In this document: piece by piece, positions 1 through 8,548 of the stretch
How the letters are laid out: every line of letters starts with the position of its first letter
Numbering within the stretch: the stretch's first letter is position 1
Origin: ZC4RG20 sp036381515
GTDB taxonomy: Bacteria; Pseudomonadota; Gammaproteobacteria; Steroidobacterales; Rariloculaceae
DNA length: 64,000 nt
Assembly (NCBI GenBank): GCA_036381515.1
Contig: DASVCR010000114.1
Coordinates: forward strand, 30,950 to 94,949
Reading direction: 5' to 3'
Program-made: the position numbers and the translations under genes
The notes under the pieces: generated by a model
The model's input: only the letters and a program-made list of their open reading frames with translations
Told to the model about the DNA's origin: nothing
Databases searched by the model: none

Positions 1-731
1 AACTCGGGCGGACCCTCGGGCGTCGTCTGCGGCTGCGGGGTCGGCACGTTCGGCGCGAACGTCGGCGGCGGCGGGTTGCCGAACGCGCCCCACATGCGCT
101 TGAACGCGCCGGTCTCCGAGTCGAACACGATGACGCGCTTGTTGCCGTAGCCGTCGGCGACGTAGATCTCCTTCGCGTCGGTGTCGACGAAGGCGTCGGT
201 GGCCTGATGCACGTTCTCGGTGTCGAGGTTACCGGTGCTTCGGCCGCTCTCGCCGATCTGCATCACGAGCTCGCCGTCCATCGTGAACTTCATGATCATG
301 TCGTCGCTGACGCCGGGCGTCGTGGGCCGGGGCCAGCCGGCGCGGCCGCCGAGCCACACGAAGTCGTTCGCGTCGACGAAGATGCCGTGCTCGCGTCCGA
401 GCCACGGCGTGCCTTCGTCCGGTCCGCCCCAGCTCCGCAGGAGGTTCCCCTCCTGATCGAACTGGAGCACCGGCGGCGCGGCGTTCGCCCGCTGCTCCGC
501 GGGAATCGATTGCGGCACATGCAGCACCCAGACGTTGTCGTTGCGGTCGACCGAGACCGACGTCACCTCGCCGAGCACCCAGTCGTTCGGCAGGGTCGGC
601 CACGTCGGGTCCACTTCGTACTGCGGCGGACGCGCGGCGGGCTGGGCGCGGCTCACGTGGGCGACGCAGAGCGCGAAGGCCGGCAGCACGACCGCGCAGG
701 CACGCGGCCACGAAAGACGTGTGATGTTCAT
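1..731 (-). CDS. Secreted NHL/6-bladed beta-propeller protein (3' end outside window)
   Basis: The reading frame starts at an ATG whose complement is at 729-731 and is still open at the left edge, so the C-terminus is missing (about 243 codons seen). The N-terminus reads as a signal peptide ending in HVSRAQ. The mature part has the repeated propeller pattern of NHL proteins: VTSVSVDRNDNVWVLH, GREHGIFVDANDFVWLGG, VADGYGNKRVIVFD and GAFKRMWGAFGN. Related families include peptidyl-glycine alpha-amidating lyase-like NHL proteins, but no catalytic residues can be assigned from this fragment. It lies 47 bp downstream of the DUF6152 fusion gene on the same strand and probably ends that operon. Confidence 0.8.
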   Translation of the reverse strand, partial: MNITRLSWPRACAVVLPAFALCVAHVSRAQPAARPPQYEVDPTWPTLPNDWVLGEVTSVSVDRNDNVWVLHVPQSIPAEQRANAAPPVLQFDQEGNLLRSWGGPDEGTPWLGREHGIFVDANDFVWLGGRAGWPRPTTPGVSDDMIMKFTMDGELVMQIGESGRSTGNLDTENVHQATDAFVDTDAKEIYVADGYGNKRVIVFDSETGAFKRMWGAFGNPPPPTFAPNVPTPQPQTTPEGPPE

Positions 732-778
732 CGTGCGACTCGATACGGCGGATCAATCGGTGAACGGAGCATGACGGT

Positions 779-1897
779 TCAGCGCAGCGAGCGGTCGTCG
801 CAAGCGTCGGTCTGATACGGAACGTTCGACGGGTAAACGACATCGGAGCCGGTGTACGGCTCGACGAAGTAGAGCGGGTCGACGGCGACGAACTCGCGCC
901 TGAGCGCCATCGATTCGACATCGAGCGAGAAGCGCTCGGTAAGCTCGAGGGCCTCGCTGTGGACCAGGCCGCGCGTGAGCGGCCCCGCGCGCACGCCGAC
1001 CGTGTGCACGATCAGCACGTCGTTCTCCCAGCGCCCGATCGAATGACCGGTGAGGCTCGGCTCGGGATCGTCGGGATGATCGGCCTGGTCGAGATGAATC
1101 GTCCGCGCGTAGCCGAACTTGCCGTACTCGAGGCGGATCGTCTTCTCGTCCTGCGTGATGCGGTTGACCGGGCTGTCGTAGCTCCAGTCCATGACGATGC
1201 TGATCGGCTCGCAGCGCATCGCGGGATTCGGCGCCGCAGCGGCGGCCGCGGCGGCCGCCTGGCCGGCCTCGGTCAGCGGCACGCGGCCGGTGAAGAGCCG
1301 GGAAGCGGCCTCGGGTGAGAACAGCGACTCGTCGGGACGGCGGCCCGGCGATGCCGAGGTCTCGGCCTCTTCGGCGGCGGCCTGCGCTTCGCTGAGCGGC
1401 ACGAGCGCACCGTGCACGCCGCGCGGGTCGGCCATGACGAGCTGCTCGGCGGCCCAAAGACCCGCGATGTTCGGGTCGCCGTTCGGCAGGCGCGCCGTAC
1501 GCGGCGTCGACGGCACCGCGACCGGCGGTATGCGCTGGCCGTAGCGGTCGATCGAGCTGCCGTCGGCGAAGACGAGCGTGCTGACGTAACAGGCTCCGGG
1601 ATCGTTGCGGTCGGGCGCGCCCTTGATCGTGACCTCTTCGCCCACCGCGAACATCGCGGGCGTCCAGCCCGAGCGCCGCAGCGTCGTCGCCGAGCGCATC
1701 TCGCAACGCATCGCGACGCGCTCGCCGTCGGCGCCGGTCACGTCGAGATAGAGCCACGAGTGGGGATTCACGAACGCGACGTCGCTGATCGTGCCGGTAA
1801 TCTCGATCTCCTTCGTCATGTCGAAGGTGCCGAAGCCGTGATGCGCGAAGGCGGAGGGCGTGCAGAAGGCAAGCACGACGAAGAGGTTCGATCTCAC
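779..1897 (-). CDS. Secreted DUF6152 fusion protein
   Basis: 372 aa. Signal peptide of about 18 residues ending AFA, followed directly by HHGFGTFDMTKEIEITG, the start of a DUF6152 domain (residues ~19-115; VNPHSWLYLDV, RCEMRSATTLRRSGW). An Ala-rich linker joins it to a second module that begins ARLPNGDPNIAGLWAAEQ and contains HSIGRWENDVLIVHTVGV and DPLYFVEPYTG. The same second module is encoded separately at 28574-29407, 29422-30393 and in the C-terminal half of 37800-39542. The function is unknown; it is probably periplasmic. RBS AAAGGAGG precedes the ATG. It sits 34 bp downstream of the MetE-like gene and 47 bp upstream of the NHL gene, all on the minus strand. A near-paralogue lies at 22794-24056. 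Confidence 0.85.
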   Translation of the reverse strand: MRSNLFVVLAFCTPSAFAHHGFGTFDMTKEIEITGTISDVAFVNPHSWLYLDVTGADGERVAMRCEMRSATTLRRSGWTPAMFAVGEEVTIKGAPDRNDPGACYVSTLVFADGSSIDRYGQRIPPVAVPSTPRTARLPNGDPNIAGLWAAEQLVMADPRGVHGALVPLSEAQAAAEEAETSASPGRRPDESLFSPEAASRLFTGRVPLTEAGQAAAAAAAAAPNPAMRCEPISIVMDWSYDSPVNRITQDEKTIRLEYGKFGYARTIHLDQADHPDDPEPSLTGHSIGRWENDVLIVHTVGVRAGPLTRGLVHSEALELTERFSLDVESMALRREFVAVDPLYFVEPYTGSDVVYPSNVPYQTDACDDRSLR

Positions 1898-1931
1898 CGG
1901 CGGACCTCCTTTCTAAGGGGCTGTGACCGCG

Positions 1932-2957
1932 TCACGTGTCGATACCGAGCTCTCGGCGCACCAGGCGCGCGCCTTCGACGAGCGCGCAAAGCTTTCCGAA
2001 CGCAACGTCGCGCTCGAGGTACTTCATGCCGCAATCCGGCGCCGCGACGAGCCGCGACGGCGGAAGGTGCCGCAGCGCGGCGCGGATCCTGTCCGCGACC
2101 GTTTCCGCCGGCTCGACGCCGGCGCTGCCGAGATCGAGCACGCCGAGCACGACCGTCTTGTTCGCGAGCTCGGCGAGCACGCCGACGTCGAGGCGCGGCT
2201 GCGCCGCTTCGATCGAGATCTGCGTCGCCGCCGTGTCGGCGAGCGGCGTCAGGAACGCATAGCGGCCGGGCTTGTGCGAAACGAGCGCGGCGTAGCCGAA
2301 GCAGACGTGGACGGCGGTCGTCGCCTCGAGCCCTTCGAGCGCGCGGTTGATCGCGCGGACGGCATAGCGCCGCGCGGCCTCGACGCGCGACTCGAGCCAC
2401 GGCTCGTCGAGCTGAATGACGTCGGCGCCCGCGGCCTCGACGTCCTTCGCCTCGGCGTTGACGGCTTCGGCGAACGCGATCGCGAGCGCCTCGTCGTCCC
2501 GATAGTGCTCGTCGTCCGCCTGCTGAGCGAGCGTGAACGGTCCCGGCAGCGTGACCCGGATCCGGCGCGACGTCGCAGCGCGCAGGAACTCGACGTCGCG
2601 GACGAGCACGGGCCGCGGGCGATGCACCGGGCCGACGATTCGCGGCACGACCGAGCGCTTGCCGAGCCGGTTCACGATCGAGCCGGGACGCTCGAGGTCG
2701 ATGCCTTCGAGCGCCGTCGCGAAGCGGTTCGAGTAGCTCTCGCGCCGGACCTCGCCGTCGGTGATCACGTCGACGCCGGCGCGCTCCATGTCGCGGATCG
2801 CGAGCAGCGCCGCCTCGTCCTGAGCGGCTTCGAGCCGGTCCGGCGCGACGCGCCAGAGCGCCTGGTCGCGCACGCGCGGCACCCTGCCGGCGAGGCGCGA
2901 GCGGTCGATCAGCCAGTCCGGCTGCGGATAGCTGCCGACGACCGTCGTCTCGATCAT
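1932..2957 (-). CDS. Short MetE-like (cobalamin-independent methionine synthase II family) methyltransferase
   Basis: 341 aa, only as long as the C-terminal catalytic half of MetE (full-length MetE is ~750 aa). The Zn-thiolate ligand pattern is visible: VHVCFGY supplies His and Cys, SIEAAQP the Glu, and PDCGMKYL the second Cys. TDGEVRRESY and VIQLDEPWLE are typical substrate-barrel motifs. Short stand-alone members can transfer methyl groups between thiols or corrinoid/folate donors, and substrate cannot be read from sequence. The ATG overlaps the stop of the upstream VOC gene (ATGA, 2954-2957), indicating translational coupling. Together with the LigM-like gene at 9489 it suggests one-carbon handling, but that is inference. 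Confidence 0.85.
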   Translation of the reverse strand: MIETTVVGSYPQPDWLIDRSRLAGRVPRVRDQALWRVAPDRLEAAQDEAALLAIRDMERAGVDVITDGEVRRESYSNRFATALEGIDLERPGSIVNRLGKRSVVPRIVGPVHRPRPVLVRDVEFLRAATSRRIRVTLPGPFTLAQQADDEHYRDDEALAIAFAEAVNAEAKDVEAAGADVIQLDEPWLESRVEAARRYAVRAINRALEGLEATTAVHVCFGYAALVSHKPGRYAFLTPLADTAATQISIEAAQPRLDVGVLAELANKTVVLGVLDLGSAGVEPAETVADRIRAALRHLPPSRLVAAPDCGMKYLERDVAFGKLCALVEGARLVRRELGIDT

Positions 2958-3493
2958 TCGAACGTGCTCGTGTGCTCGGTGTTGTTCGGCGTGCGATCGC
3001 CCGCGAGCCAGCGGGCGAGCTCGCGGTGCGCATCGGCGCGGCGCCTCGCCGCGATCTCATCGGCATCGGGCGGATCGAGCGTGAGCTCGAGCTTCAGGTC
3101 GTCCGGCGTCGCCACGTAGAGCGAGCGGCAGTAGCCGTGGTCGGTCACGCGATAACGAACGCCAGCGGCCTTGAGCCTCCGTTCCGTCTCGTCGAAGTGC
3201 TCGCGATCGACCTTGAGCGCGATATGCGGAAAACGGGCCTCCCGCGGCTCCCGCGCACGAAACCGTTCGTAGTCTTCGGGGTCGGCGAACTGGAAGAACG
3301 CGAGCGCGCCCCCGTCGGCGAGCGCGTAGAACGTGTGGCAGTACTCGAGCTCTCGACCGGCCTCCGGGTTGTACGTGCGCTCGCACCAGGTCGCGACGAG
3401 CGGCATGCCGAGCAGATCCTCGAAAAACCGGCGATTCGCTTCCTGGTCCTTCGTGACCCACGCATGGTGATGCAGACGGAGCGGCAGGGGCAT
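2954..3493 (-). CDS. VOC family protein (glyoxalase/extradiol dioxygenase fold)
   Basis: 179 aa from the chosen ATG (complement at 3491-3493), which has GAGGAG eight bases upstream; an upstream in-frame start at 3532 exists but lacks such a site. A single VOC domain opens with LRLHHHAWVTKDQEANRRFF and ends with YVATPDDLKLELTLDPP, giving the usual His...Glu metal ligands. The C-terminus is a charged Arg-rich helix. The substrate is unknown; the family includes ring-cleaving dioxygenases, glyoxalases and epimerases. First gene of a minus-strand operon, overlapping the MetE-like gene by 4 bp and divergent from the aromatic-acid transporter across ~120 bp. Confidence 0.8.
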   Translation of the reverse strand: MPLPLRLHHHAWVTKDQEANRRFFEDLLGMPLVATWCERTYNPEAGRELEYCHTFYALADGGALAFFQFADPEDYERFRAREPREARFPHIALKVDREHFDETERRLKAAGVRYRVTDHGYCRSLYVATPDDLKLELTLDPPDADEIAARRRADAHRELARWLAGDRTPNNTEHTSTFE

Positions 3494-3612
3494 CGCGCTG
3501 ATCTCCTCGAGGTCTTCCGAGCACAAGATCATACACGGAGCCGGGAAGAAATCTGCCGCGCCCGAGGGTTCGATGTTACGATCGCCGCACCACGGCCCCC
3601 GGGGGAGGGCGG

Positions 3613-4968
3613 ATGTCAGAAGCGTCGAGGGTCGACGTCGCCGATGTGATCGATCGGCGGCCGATCGGCCGCTTTCAGTGGATGCTGTTCGCGCTCTGCG
3701 CGATGTCGCTGATCATGGACGGCTTCGACGTGCAGGCGATGGGCTACGTCGCGCCGGAGGTCATTCCGGAGCTCGGCATGTCCGGCGGCGAGCTCGGCCT
3801 GATCCTCGCCGCGGCGAACGTCGGTCTGCTGGTTGGCGCGCTGTTCTTCACCGTGCTTGCGGACCGTATCGGCCGCCGGCCCGTGCTGATCTTCGGCACG
3901 CTCTTCTATTCGGTGATGGCGCTCCTCACCGCGCGGGCGGACAGCACGACCGAGCTCCTCGTGCTGCGCTTCGTCGCCGGGGTCGGCATGGGCTCGATCA
4001 TTCCGAACGCGACCGCGCTGATCGGCGAATACAGCCCGGCGCGCCGCCGCATCACGCTGATCATGACGATCACGGTCGGGTTCACCGCCGGTGCGGCGCT
4101 CGGCGGGCTCGTCGCGGCCTGGCTGATGCCGCAGTTCGGCTGGCGCTCCGTGTTTTACTTCGGCGGCGCGATTCCGCTCGTCATCGGCGTGCTGATGATC
4201 TTCTGGCTGCCGGAGTCGCTGCAGTTCCTCGTCGTGCGCCGGCGGCTCGCCGAGGCCGCGCGCTGGCTCGCGCGCGTCGAGCCCGGCGTGCGCATCGGGC
4301 CCGCGACCGAGCTCGTCGCGGCCGAGGAGAGCCGGGGCGGCGTGCCGGTCTTCGACCTTCTCCGCGACGGGCGCGCGGGCGTCACGTTGCTCTACTGGGC
4401 GGTCAACTTCACGAACCTGCTGAATCTCTATTTCCTCGCGGGCCTGCTGCCGACGATTCTGACCCGCAGCGGATTCGCTTCGTCGTCGTCGGCGCTGATC
4501 GGCGGCGCGATGCAGCTCGGCGGCACGATCGGAACGTTCGGCCTTGCATGGCTGATCTCGAGAAAGGGGTTCACGCCGATGCTGACGCTGACGTTCGCGG
4601 TCGCGGCGGCGTCGATCGCGCTGATCGGCAGCTCGGCCGTGCTGTCGTTCGCGCCGCTCGTGACCTTCGTCGTCTTCGTCGCCGGCTGGTGCGTGATCGG
4701 CGGGCAGCCCGGCTTGAACGCGCTCGCGGCGACGTACTATCCGACGTCGATGCGCTCGACGGGGATCGGCTGGGGACTCGGCATCGGCCGCCTCGGCGCG
4801 ATCGTCGGCCCGCTGATCGGCGGGCGGCTGCTCGACCTCGACTGGTCCACGCAGCAGGTGTTCGTCGTTTTCGCATTGCCGGCGGTCGTGTCGACGCTCG
4901 TGATGGTGGCTCTGCACGTGCTGCTGCGTGCGCCAGGTGCCGTACGGCCGGTGCAGCAGGCGGTGTGA
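3613..4968 (+). CDS. MFS transporter, aromatic acid:H+ symporter (AAHS) type
   Basis: 451 aa with 12 hydrophobic segments and a central polar loop at about residues 205-250. The first helix carries MSLIMDGFDVQAMGYVAP; the D-G-F-D motif is characteristic of AAHS carriers such as PcaK and BenK. The MFS loop 2-3 motif appears as LADRIGRRPVLIFG, and LPESLQFLVVRRR follows TM6. Expected role: proton-coupled uptake of benzoate- or hydroxybenzoate-type acids across the inner membrane. It is followed after 127 bp by a TonB receptor on the same strand, giving a plausible outer/inner membrane uptake pair. The exact substrate cannot be told. Confidence 0.88.
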   Translation: MSEASRVDVADVIDRRPIGRFQWMLFALCAMSLIMDGFDVQAMGYVAPEVIPELGMSGGELGLILAAANVGLLVGALFFTVLADRIGRRPVLIFGTLFYSVMALLTARADSTTELLVLRFVAGVGMGSIIPNATALIGEYSPARRRITLIMTITVGFTAGAALGGLVAAWLMPQFGWRSVFYFGGAIPLVIGVLMIFWLPESLQFLVVRRRLAEAARWLARVEPGVRIGPATELVAAEESRGGVPVFDLLRDGRAGVTLLYWAVNFTNLLNLYFLAGLLPTILTRSGFASSSSALIGGAMQLGGTIGTFGLAWLISRKGFTPMLTLTFAVAAASIALIGSSAVLSFAPLVTFVVFVAGWCVIGGQPGLNALAATYYPTSMRSTGIGWGLGIGRLGAIVGPLIGGRLLDLDWSTQQVFVVFALPAVVSTLVMVALHVLLRAPGAVRPVQQAV

Positions 4969-5095
4969 CGAATACCGAGTCACGCCGAGCCCGTCCGGGC
5001 TTCGGTCGATTCGTTGCGATCTCGCGACTGGTACGCATCCTGCATGCCGTTCGCCGTTCCCCTCGCCGTGCAGGCGACCGAACGGAGGGCCTACG

Positions 5096-7546
5096 ATGCG
5101 TGCCGCCGCAGCTCCGTCTCGTACGTCTCTCGGATCCGCCGCCGTCGTTGCGGCGCTGTGCCACACGTCGGCGTTCGCGCAGATCGAGGAAGTCATCGTC
5201 ACCGCCCAACGGCGCGAGCAGGCGCTGCAGGAGGTCGGTGCGGCGGTGACCGCCGTCGACGCCGGGCGGCTCGACTCGCAGCGCATCGAAACGCTCGAAG
5301 ACCTGCAGATGATCGTGCCGAGCATCACGCTCGGCAACGACTTCAACATGGCGAAGCTCTTCATCCGCGGCGTCGGTGCGAATACGTCGACGACGGGCAG
5401 CGAGACCGGGGTCGCGATGCACGTCGACGGCGCGGTGATCTCGCGCGCGGAGGCACAGCTCACGTCGATGTTCGACCTCGAGCGCGTCGAGGTGCTGCGC
5501 GGGCCGCAAGGCACGCTCTATGGCCGCAATGCCGTCGGCGGGTCGGTCAACCTGATCACGCGAAAGCCGACGACGGAATTCGAGGGCTACGTGCGCGCGA
5601 CCCTCGGAAACTTCGATCAGCTCGACCTCGAGGCCGCGGCCGGCGGCCCGCTCACCGATCGCGTGCTCGGCCGGGTGGCCGTGAGGAGCGACTCGCGCTC
5701 GGGCTTCGGCGTGAACCCGGTGACCGGCCGCGACGTCGACGACCTGAACAGGCAGATGGCCCGCGCGCACCTCCAGTTCCTCGCGTCGGATGCGCTGTCG
5801 TGGCTCCTGACCGGCGAGATCTATACGCAGCGGGATGCGTCGAGAGCGCTGAAGTTTCGCGCGGAGAGCTACCCCGGCGTGCCGCGGCTCGCATCGCCCG
5901 GCGGCGGCGGATATGCCGCGGAGCCGCGCGACCTCGCGTCCGAGTTCGATCCGGAGAGCGTAACGGACACGTGGTCCGTGACGTCGACCGTCGACTGGCA
6001 GCTCGGCGACCGGCTGACGTTCCGGAACATCACGAACTACCGCGAGTTCGACGGGTTCATCCAGCAGGACCTCGATCTGTCGGCCGTCGTCAGCAGCCTC
6101 GCGACGAACGGCTTCAACACGAGCGTGCAGCGGCGCGACGTCGAGGACAGGCAGAGGAGCACGGAGTTTCAGATCAACTACGACACCGACCGCGTGAACG
6201 CCGTGTTCGGCCTCTTCCTCTTCAACGAGGACCAGGCGCCGGTCGACACCGTCGGGCTGACGCCGCTCCTCGGGCAGCCGCATATCCTCGACACGATGGC
6301 GGATCCCGCGAGCGGCCGGTTCCCGCCGATCGGCCCGACGGGGCTGTCGATCGACGGGCAGTTCGTCCCCGAGTTTCCGATCGGTCCGGAGTTCCCGCTC
6401 GACATGTGCGATACGGCGAAGCATGCAGGCGGCGGCCTCGCGGGCGTCGACGTGTTGCCGCCGAAGCGGGTGTGCCTCGAGTCCGACCTCGGCACCGAGG
6501 TCTGGGCGCTGTTCGGGCAGGCCGTCATCGGTTTGACCGACAGCCTGTCGCTGAAGGTCGGCGGCCGCTACAACGACGAGAAGCGCACGTCCGCGAATCC
6601 GTCGTTCGTCGTCGCGCGCAACGGACTCGGGCCGATCCTGATCACGACGACCGAAGGCACCTCGGTGTCGCGCACGTTCGAGGACTTCACGCCGACGTTC
6701 GGGATCGAGTGGCGGCCGGGCGGGGACGGAGGCTCGCTCTTCTACGTGACGGCCGCCGAGGGATTCAAGGCCGGCGCGGGAGAGAATGCCGCCGGCAGCA
6801 CGATCATCGTCGACCCCGAGACGGTCGAGAACATCGAGGCGGGCTTCAAGACGACGCTGCTCGACGGCAATCTCGCGCTGAACATCGCGGCGTTCGCGTA
6901 CGAGCTCGAGGGTCAGCAGATCAACAAGACGATCAGCGGCGGTCCGGCCGGATTCAGCACGATCTTCGAGAACGCCGCGCAGACGTCGGCCGAAGGCGCG
7001 GAGATCGAGCTGTTCGGGCGGATCACCGATCGGTTCAGCCTCAACGCGTCGGTCGCCTATCTCGATTCGCAGTACGACGACTTCCTGACGTCCGATCCGC
7101 TGAATCCCCGCAACGTGCAGACGCCGGGCCCGCCGGGATTCCCGGAAGATCCGACCGGCTTCAACCCGAACGAGCCCGAGGTCCAGCTCGCGGGCAATCC
7201 GACGCGGAACTCGCCCAAGTGGTCCGCGAACCTGCACGTCGAGTACGACCTCCCGGTCGACATCGCGGGCGGCTCGCTGATGTTCTTCGCCGACGCGTTC
7301 TATCGCGACGACACGTACTTCACGGAGTTCGCGCGGCTGCTCGAGGGGGCCGAGTCGTACACGATGGTCGACTGGGGCGTGCTGTTCACCGCGCCCGACG
7401 AGCGGCTGACGGCGGAGCTGTGGGTGAAGAACGCGAGCGACGTCACACGCGCGAGCAGCACGTTTGCGCTCGCGACGGCTCGGGTCATCGGCGTGACGTA
7501 CCTGCCGCCGCGGCGCTACGGCGTGACGCTCAGCTACGACTTCTGA
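5096..7546 (+). CDS. TonB-dependent outer-membrane receptor
   Basis: 816 aa from the ATG with GGAGGG 7 bases upstream; the open frame extends back to 4928 but would overlap the MFS gene. Signal peptide ends HTSAFAQ (residue ~28). The TonB-box/plug start is IEEVIVTAQRREQALQEV, and the plug core LRGPQGTLYGRNAVGGSVNL lies near residue 132. The remainder alternates polar and aromatic residues as in a 22-strand barrel and ends in the outer-membrane signature VTLSYDF. The ligand is unknown; the neighbouring aromatic-acid symporter and O-demethylase suggest plant aromatics. The very long minus-strand frames across this gene are antisense shadows. Confidence 0.93.
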   Translation: MRAAAAPSRTSLGSAAVVAALCHTSAFAQIEEVIVTAQRREQALQEVGAAVTAVDAGRLDSQRIETLEDLQMIVPSITLGNDFNMAKLFIRGVGANTSTTGSETGVAMHVDGAVISRAEAQLTSMFDLERVEVLRGPQGTLYGRNAVGGSVNLITRKPTTEFEGYVRATLGNFDQLDLEAAAGGPLTDRVLGRVAVRSDSRSGFGVNPVTGRDVDDLNRQMARAHLQFLASDALSWLLTGEIYTQRDASRALKFRAESYPGVPRLASPGGGGYAAEPRDLASEFDPESVTDTWSVTSTVDWQLGDRLTFRNITNYREFDGFIQQDLDLSAVVSSLATNGFNTSVQRRDVEDRQRSTEFQINYDTDRVNAVFGLFLFNEDQAPVDTVGLTPLLGQPHILDTMADPASGRFPPIGPTGLSIDGQFVPEFPIGPEFPLDMCDTAKHAGGGLAGVDVLPPKRVCLESDLGTEVWALFGQAVIGLTDSLSLKVGGRYNDEKRTSANPSFVVARNGLGPILITTTEGTSVSRTFEDFTPTFGIEWRPGGDGGSLFYVTAAEGFKAGAGENAAGSTIIVDPETVENIEAGFKTTLLDGNLALNIAAFAYELEGQQINKTISGGPAGFSTIFENAAQTSAEGAEIELFGRITDRFSLNASVAYLDSQYDDFLTSDPLNPRNVQTPGPPGFPEDPTGFNPNEPEVQLAGNPTRNSPKWSANLHVEYDLPVDIAGGSLMFFADAFYRDDTYFTEFARLLEGAESYTMVDWGVLFTAPDERLTAELWVKNASDVTRASSTFALATARVIGVTYLPPRRYGVTLSYDF

Positions 7547-7553
7547 GCCGGGC

Positions 7554-7607
7554 CGCTCGATCGGGCGCAGGCCGCGTCGCTCGATCGGGCGCAGGGCGCG
7601 TCGCTCG
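7554..7607. repeat. 24-bp GC-rich tandem repeat
   Basis: Two 24-bp units starting CGCTCGATCGGGCGCAGG (7554-7577 and 7578-7601), differing at one base, plus the first six bases of a third. A looser repetition of CGTCACTCGG follows up to about 7650. The array lies between the convergent TonB-receptor and VOC genes. I see no T-tract that would make it an intrinsic terminator. Confidence 0.75.
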
Positions 7608-7642
7608 TCGACCGGACCCCGTCACTCGGCGCCCGGACGTCG

Positions 7643-8548
7643 TCACTCGGCCCTGCGCAGACCTTCCGTGAGCTCGATGGTCACGCCGTAAGGGTCGACG
7701 AGCCTCGCGACGGCGATGCCGCCGTGCGCGTCGTCGATGTGATAGGGCTCCGCGAGCTCGATGCCCTTCGCGGCGAGCTCCTCGCAGAAGCGCTCGAGGT
7801 CTCTGACCTCGAAGCCGACGTGATCGACGGCGCGGCCTCGCGTCGGCACGAGCTCTTCCTCCGGTAGCCAGGAGAAGAAATTCAGCATGTAGCCGACGCC
7901 CGGCAGGTCGGCGCCGATGAAGTAGTCGGTCTGCCCGGGGCGCAGCGTCGCATCGAACGCCTTCATGTACCACTGCTGCATCTCGACGAACGCCTCGTTC
8001 ACGAAGTGCACATGGTGATGCTTGATCGGCGGCGCGTCGGCGTCCATGTTCGTCACGAGCTCGATCTTCACGCCGTCCGGGCCGAGCAGGTACTCGAAGC
8101 GCCCGTAGTTCCCGGCCGTGGGCGGGCTCGCGGTCTGGCCCGGTCCGGGCTCGCGGCCGACGGTGCGCTCGTAGCCGTTCGCGACGGCCCGCGCGGCGAC
8201 CTCCGCGACGTCCGGCACGGCGAAGCCGATATGGTCGAACGACGTGCCGCGCGTCGGGCCCGTCGGCGGCTGCTCGTGCAGGAACAGGTAGATGTCCGGA
8301 AACTCGATGACCTCGACCCCGGACGACCCGAGCTCAACTGCCTTGCCGCCGAGCGTATCGACCCAGAACCGCTCGTGCTCGTCGATGCTCGTGACGTTCA
8401 GGTGGTAATGGCCGACGATCACGCGCGCGTCCCGGTTCGAAAGCTCCGCGTCGGCCGACACCGAAAGCAGGACCAGCACCGCGATCGGCAATACCGCGCG
8501 GCCGATGACCGCCGCGGTGGCGCCGCGCGAGAGCGATTGCGAGCTCAT
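7643..8548 (-). CDS. Exported two-domain VOC family protein
   Basis: 301 aa. ATG complement at 8546-8548 with GGAGGGG upstream, overlapping the cytochrome stop by ATGA. Residues 1-34 form a signal peptide ending VSADA. Two VOC domains follow: the first begins VIVGHYHLNVTSIDEHERFW and closes with GPDGVKIELVTN; the second begins IKHHHVHFVNEAFVEMQQW and closes with DPYGVTIELTEG, so each supplies His and Glu ligands. This resembles the two-module architecture of extradiol dioxygenases and epimerases, but most VOC enzymes are cytoplasmic and export is unusual. Translational coupling to a dihaem cytochrome points to a periplasmic redox or lyase function; the substrate is unknown. Confidence 0.82.
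   Translation of the reverse strand: MSSQSLSRGATAAVIGRAVLPIAVLVLLSVSADAELSNRDARVIVGHYHLNVTSIDEHERFWVDTLGGKAVELGSSGVEVIEFPDIYLFLHEQPPTGPTRGTSFDHIGFAVPDVAEVAARAVANGYERTVGREPGPGQTASPPTAGNYGRFEYLLGPDGVKIELVTNMDADAPPIKHHHVHFVNEAFVEMQQWYMKAFDATLRPGQTDYFIGADLPGVGYMLNFFSWLPEEELVPTRGRAVDHVGFEVRDLERFCEELAAKGIELAEPYHIDDAHGGIAVARLVDPYGVTIELTEGLRRAE

Noticed and set aside
1225..1262. GCGGCGGCC-type low-complexity run as a possible repeat element
   Set aside because: It encodes an Ala-rich linker between the two modules of the DUF6152 fusion protein and stays in frame.
4571..7237. 888-codon minus-strand frame
   Set aside because: Antisense to the TonB receptor, whose plug and barrel motifs, signal peptide and RBS are clear.
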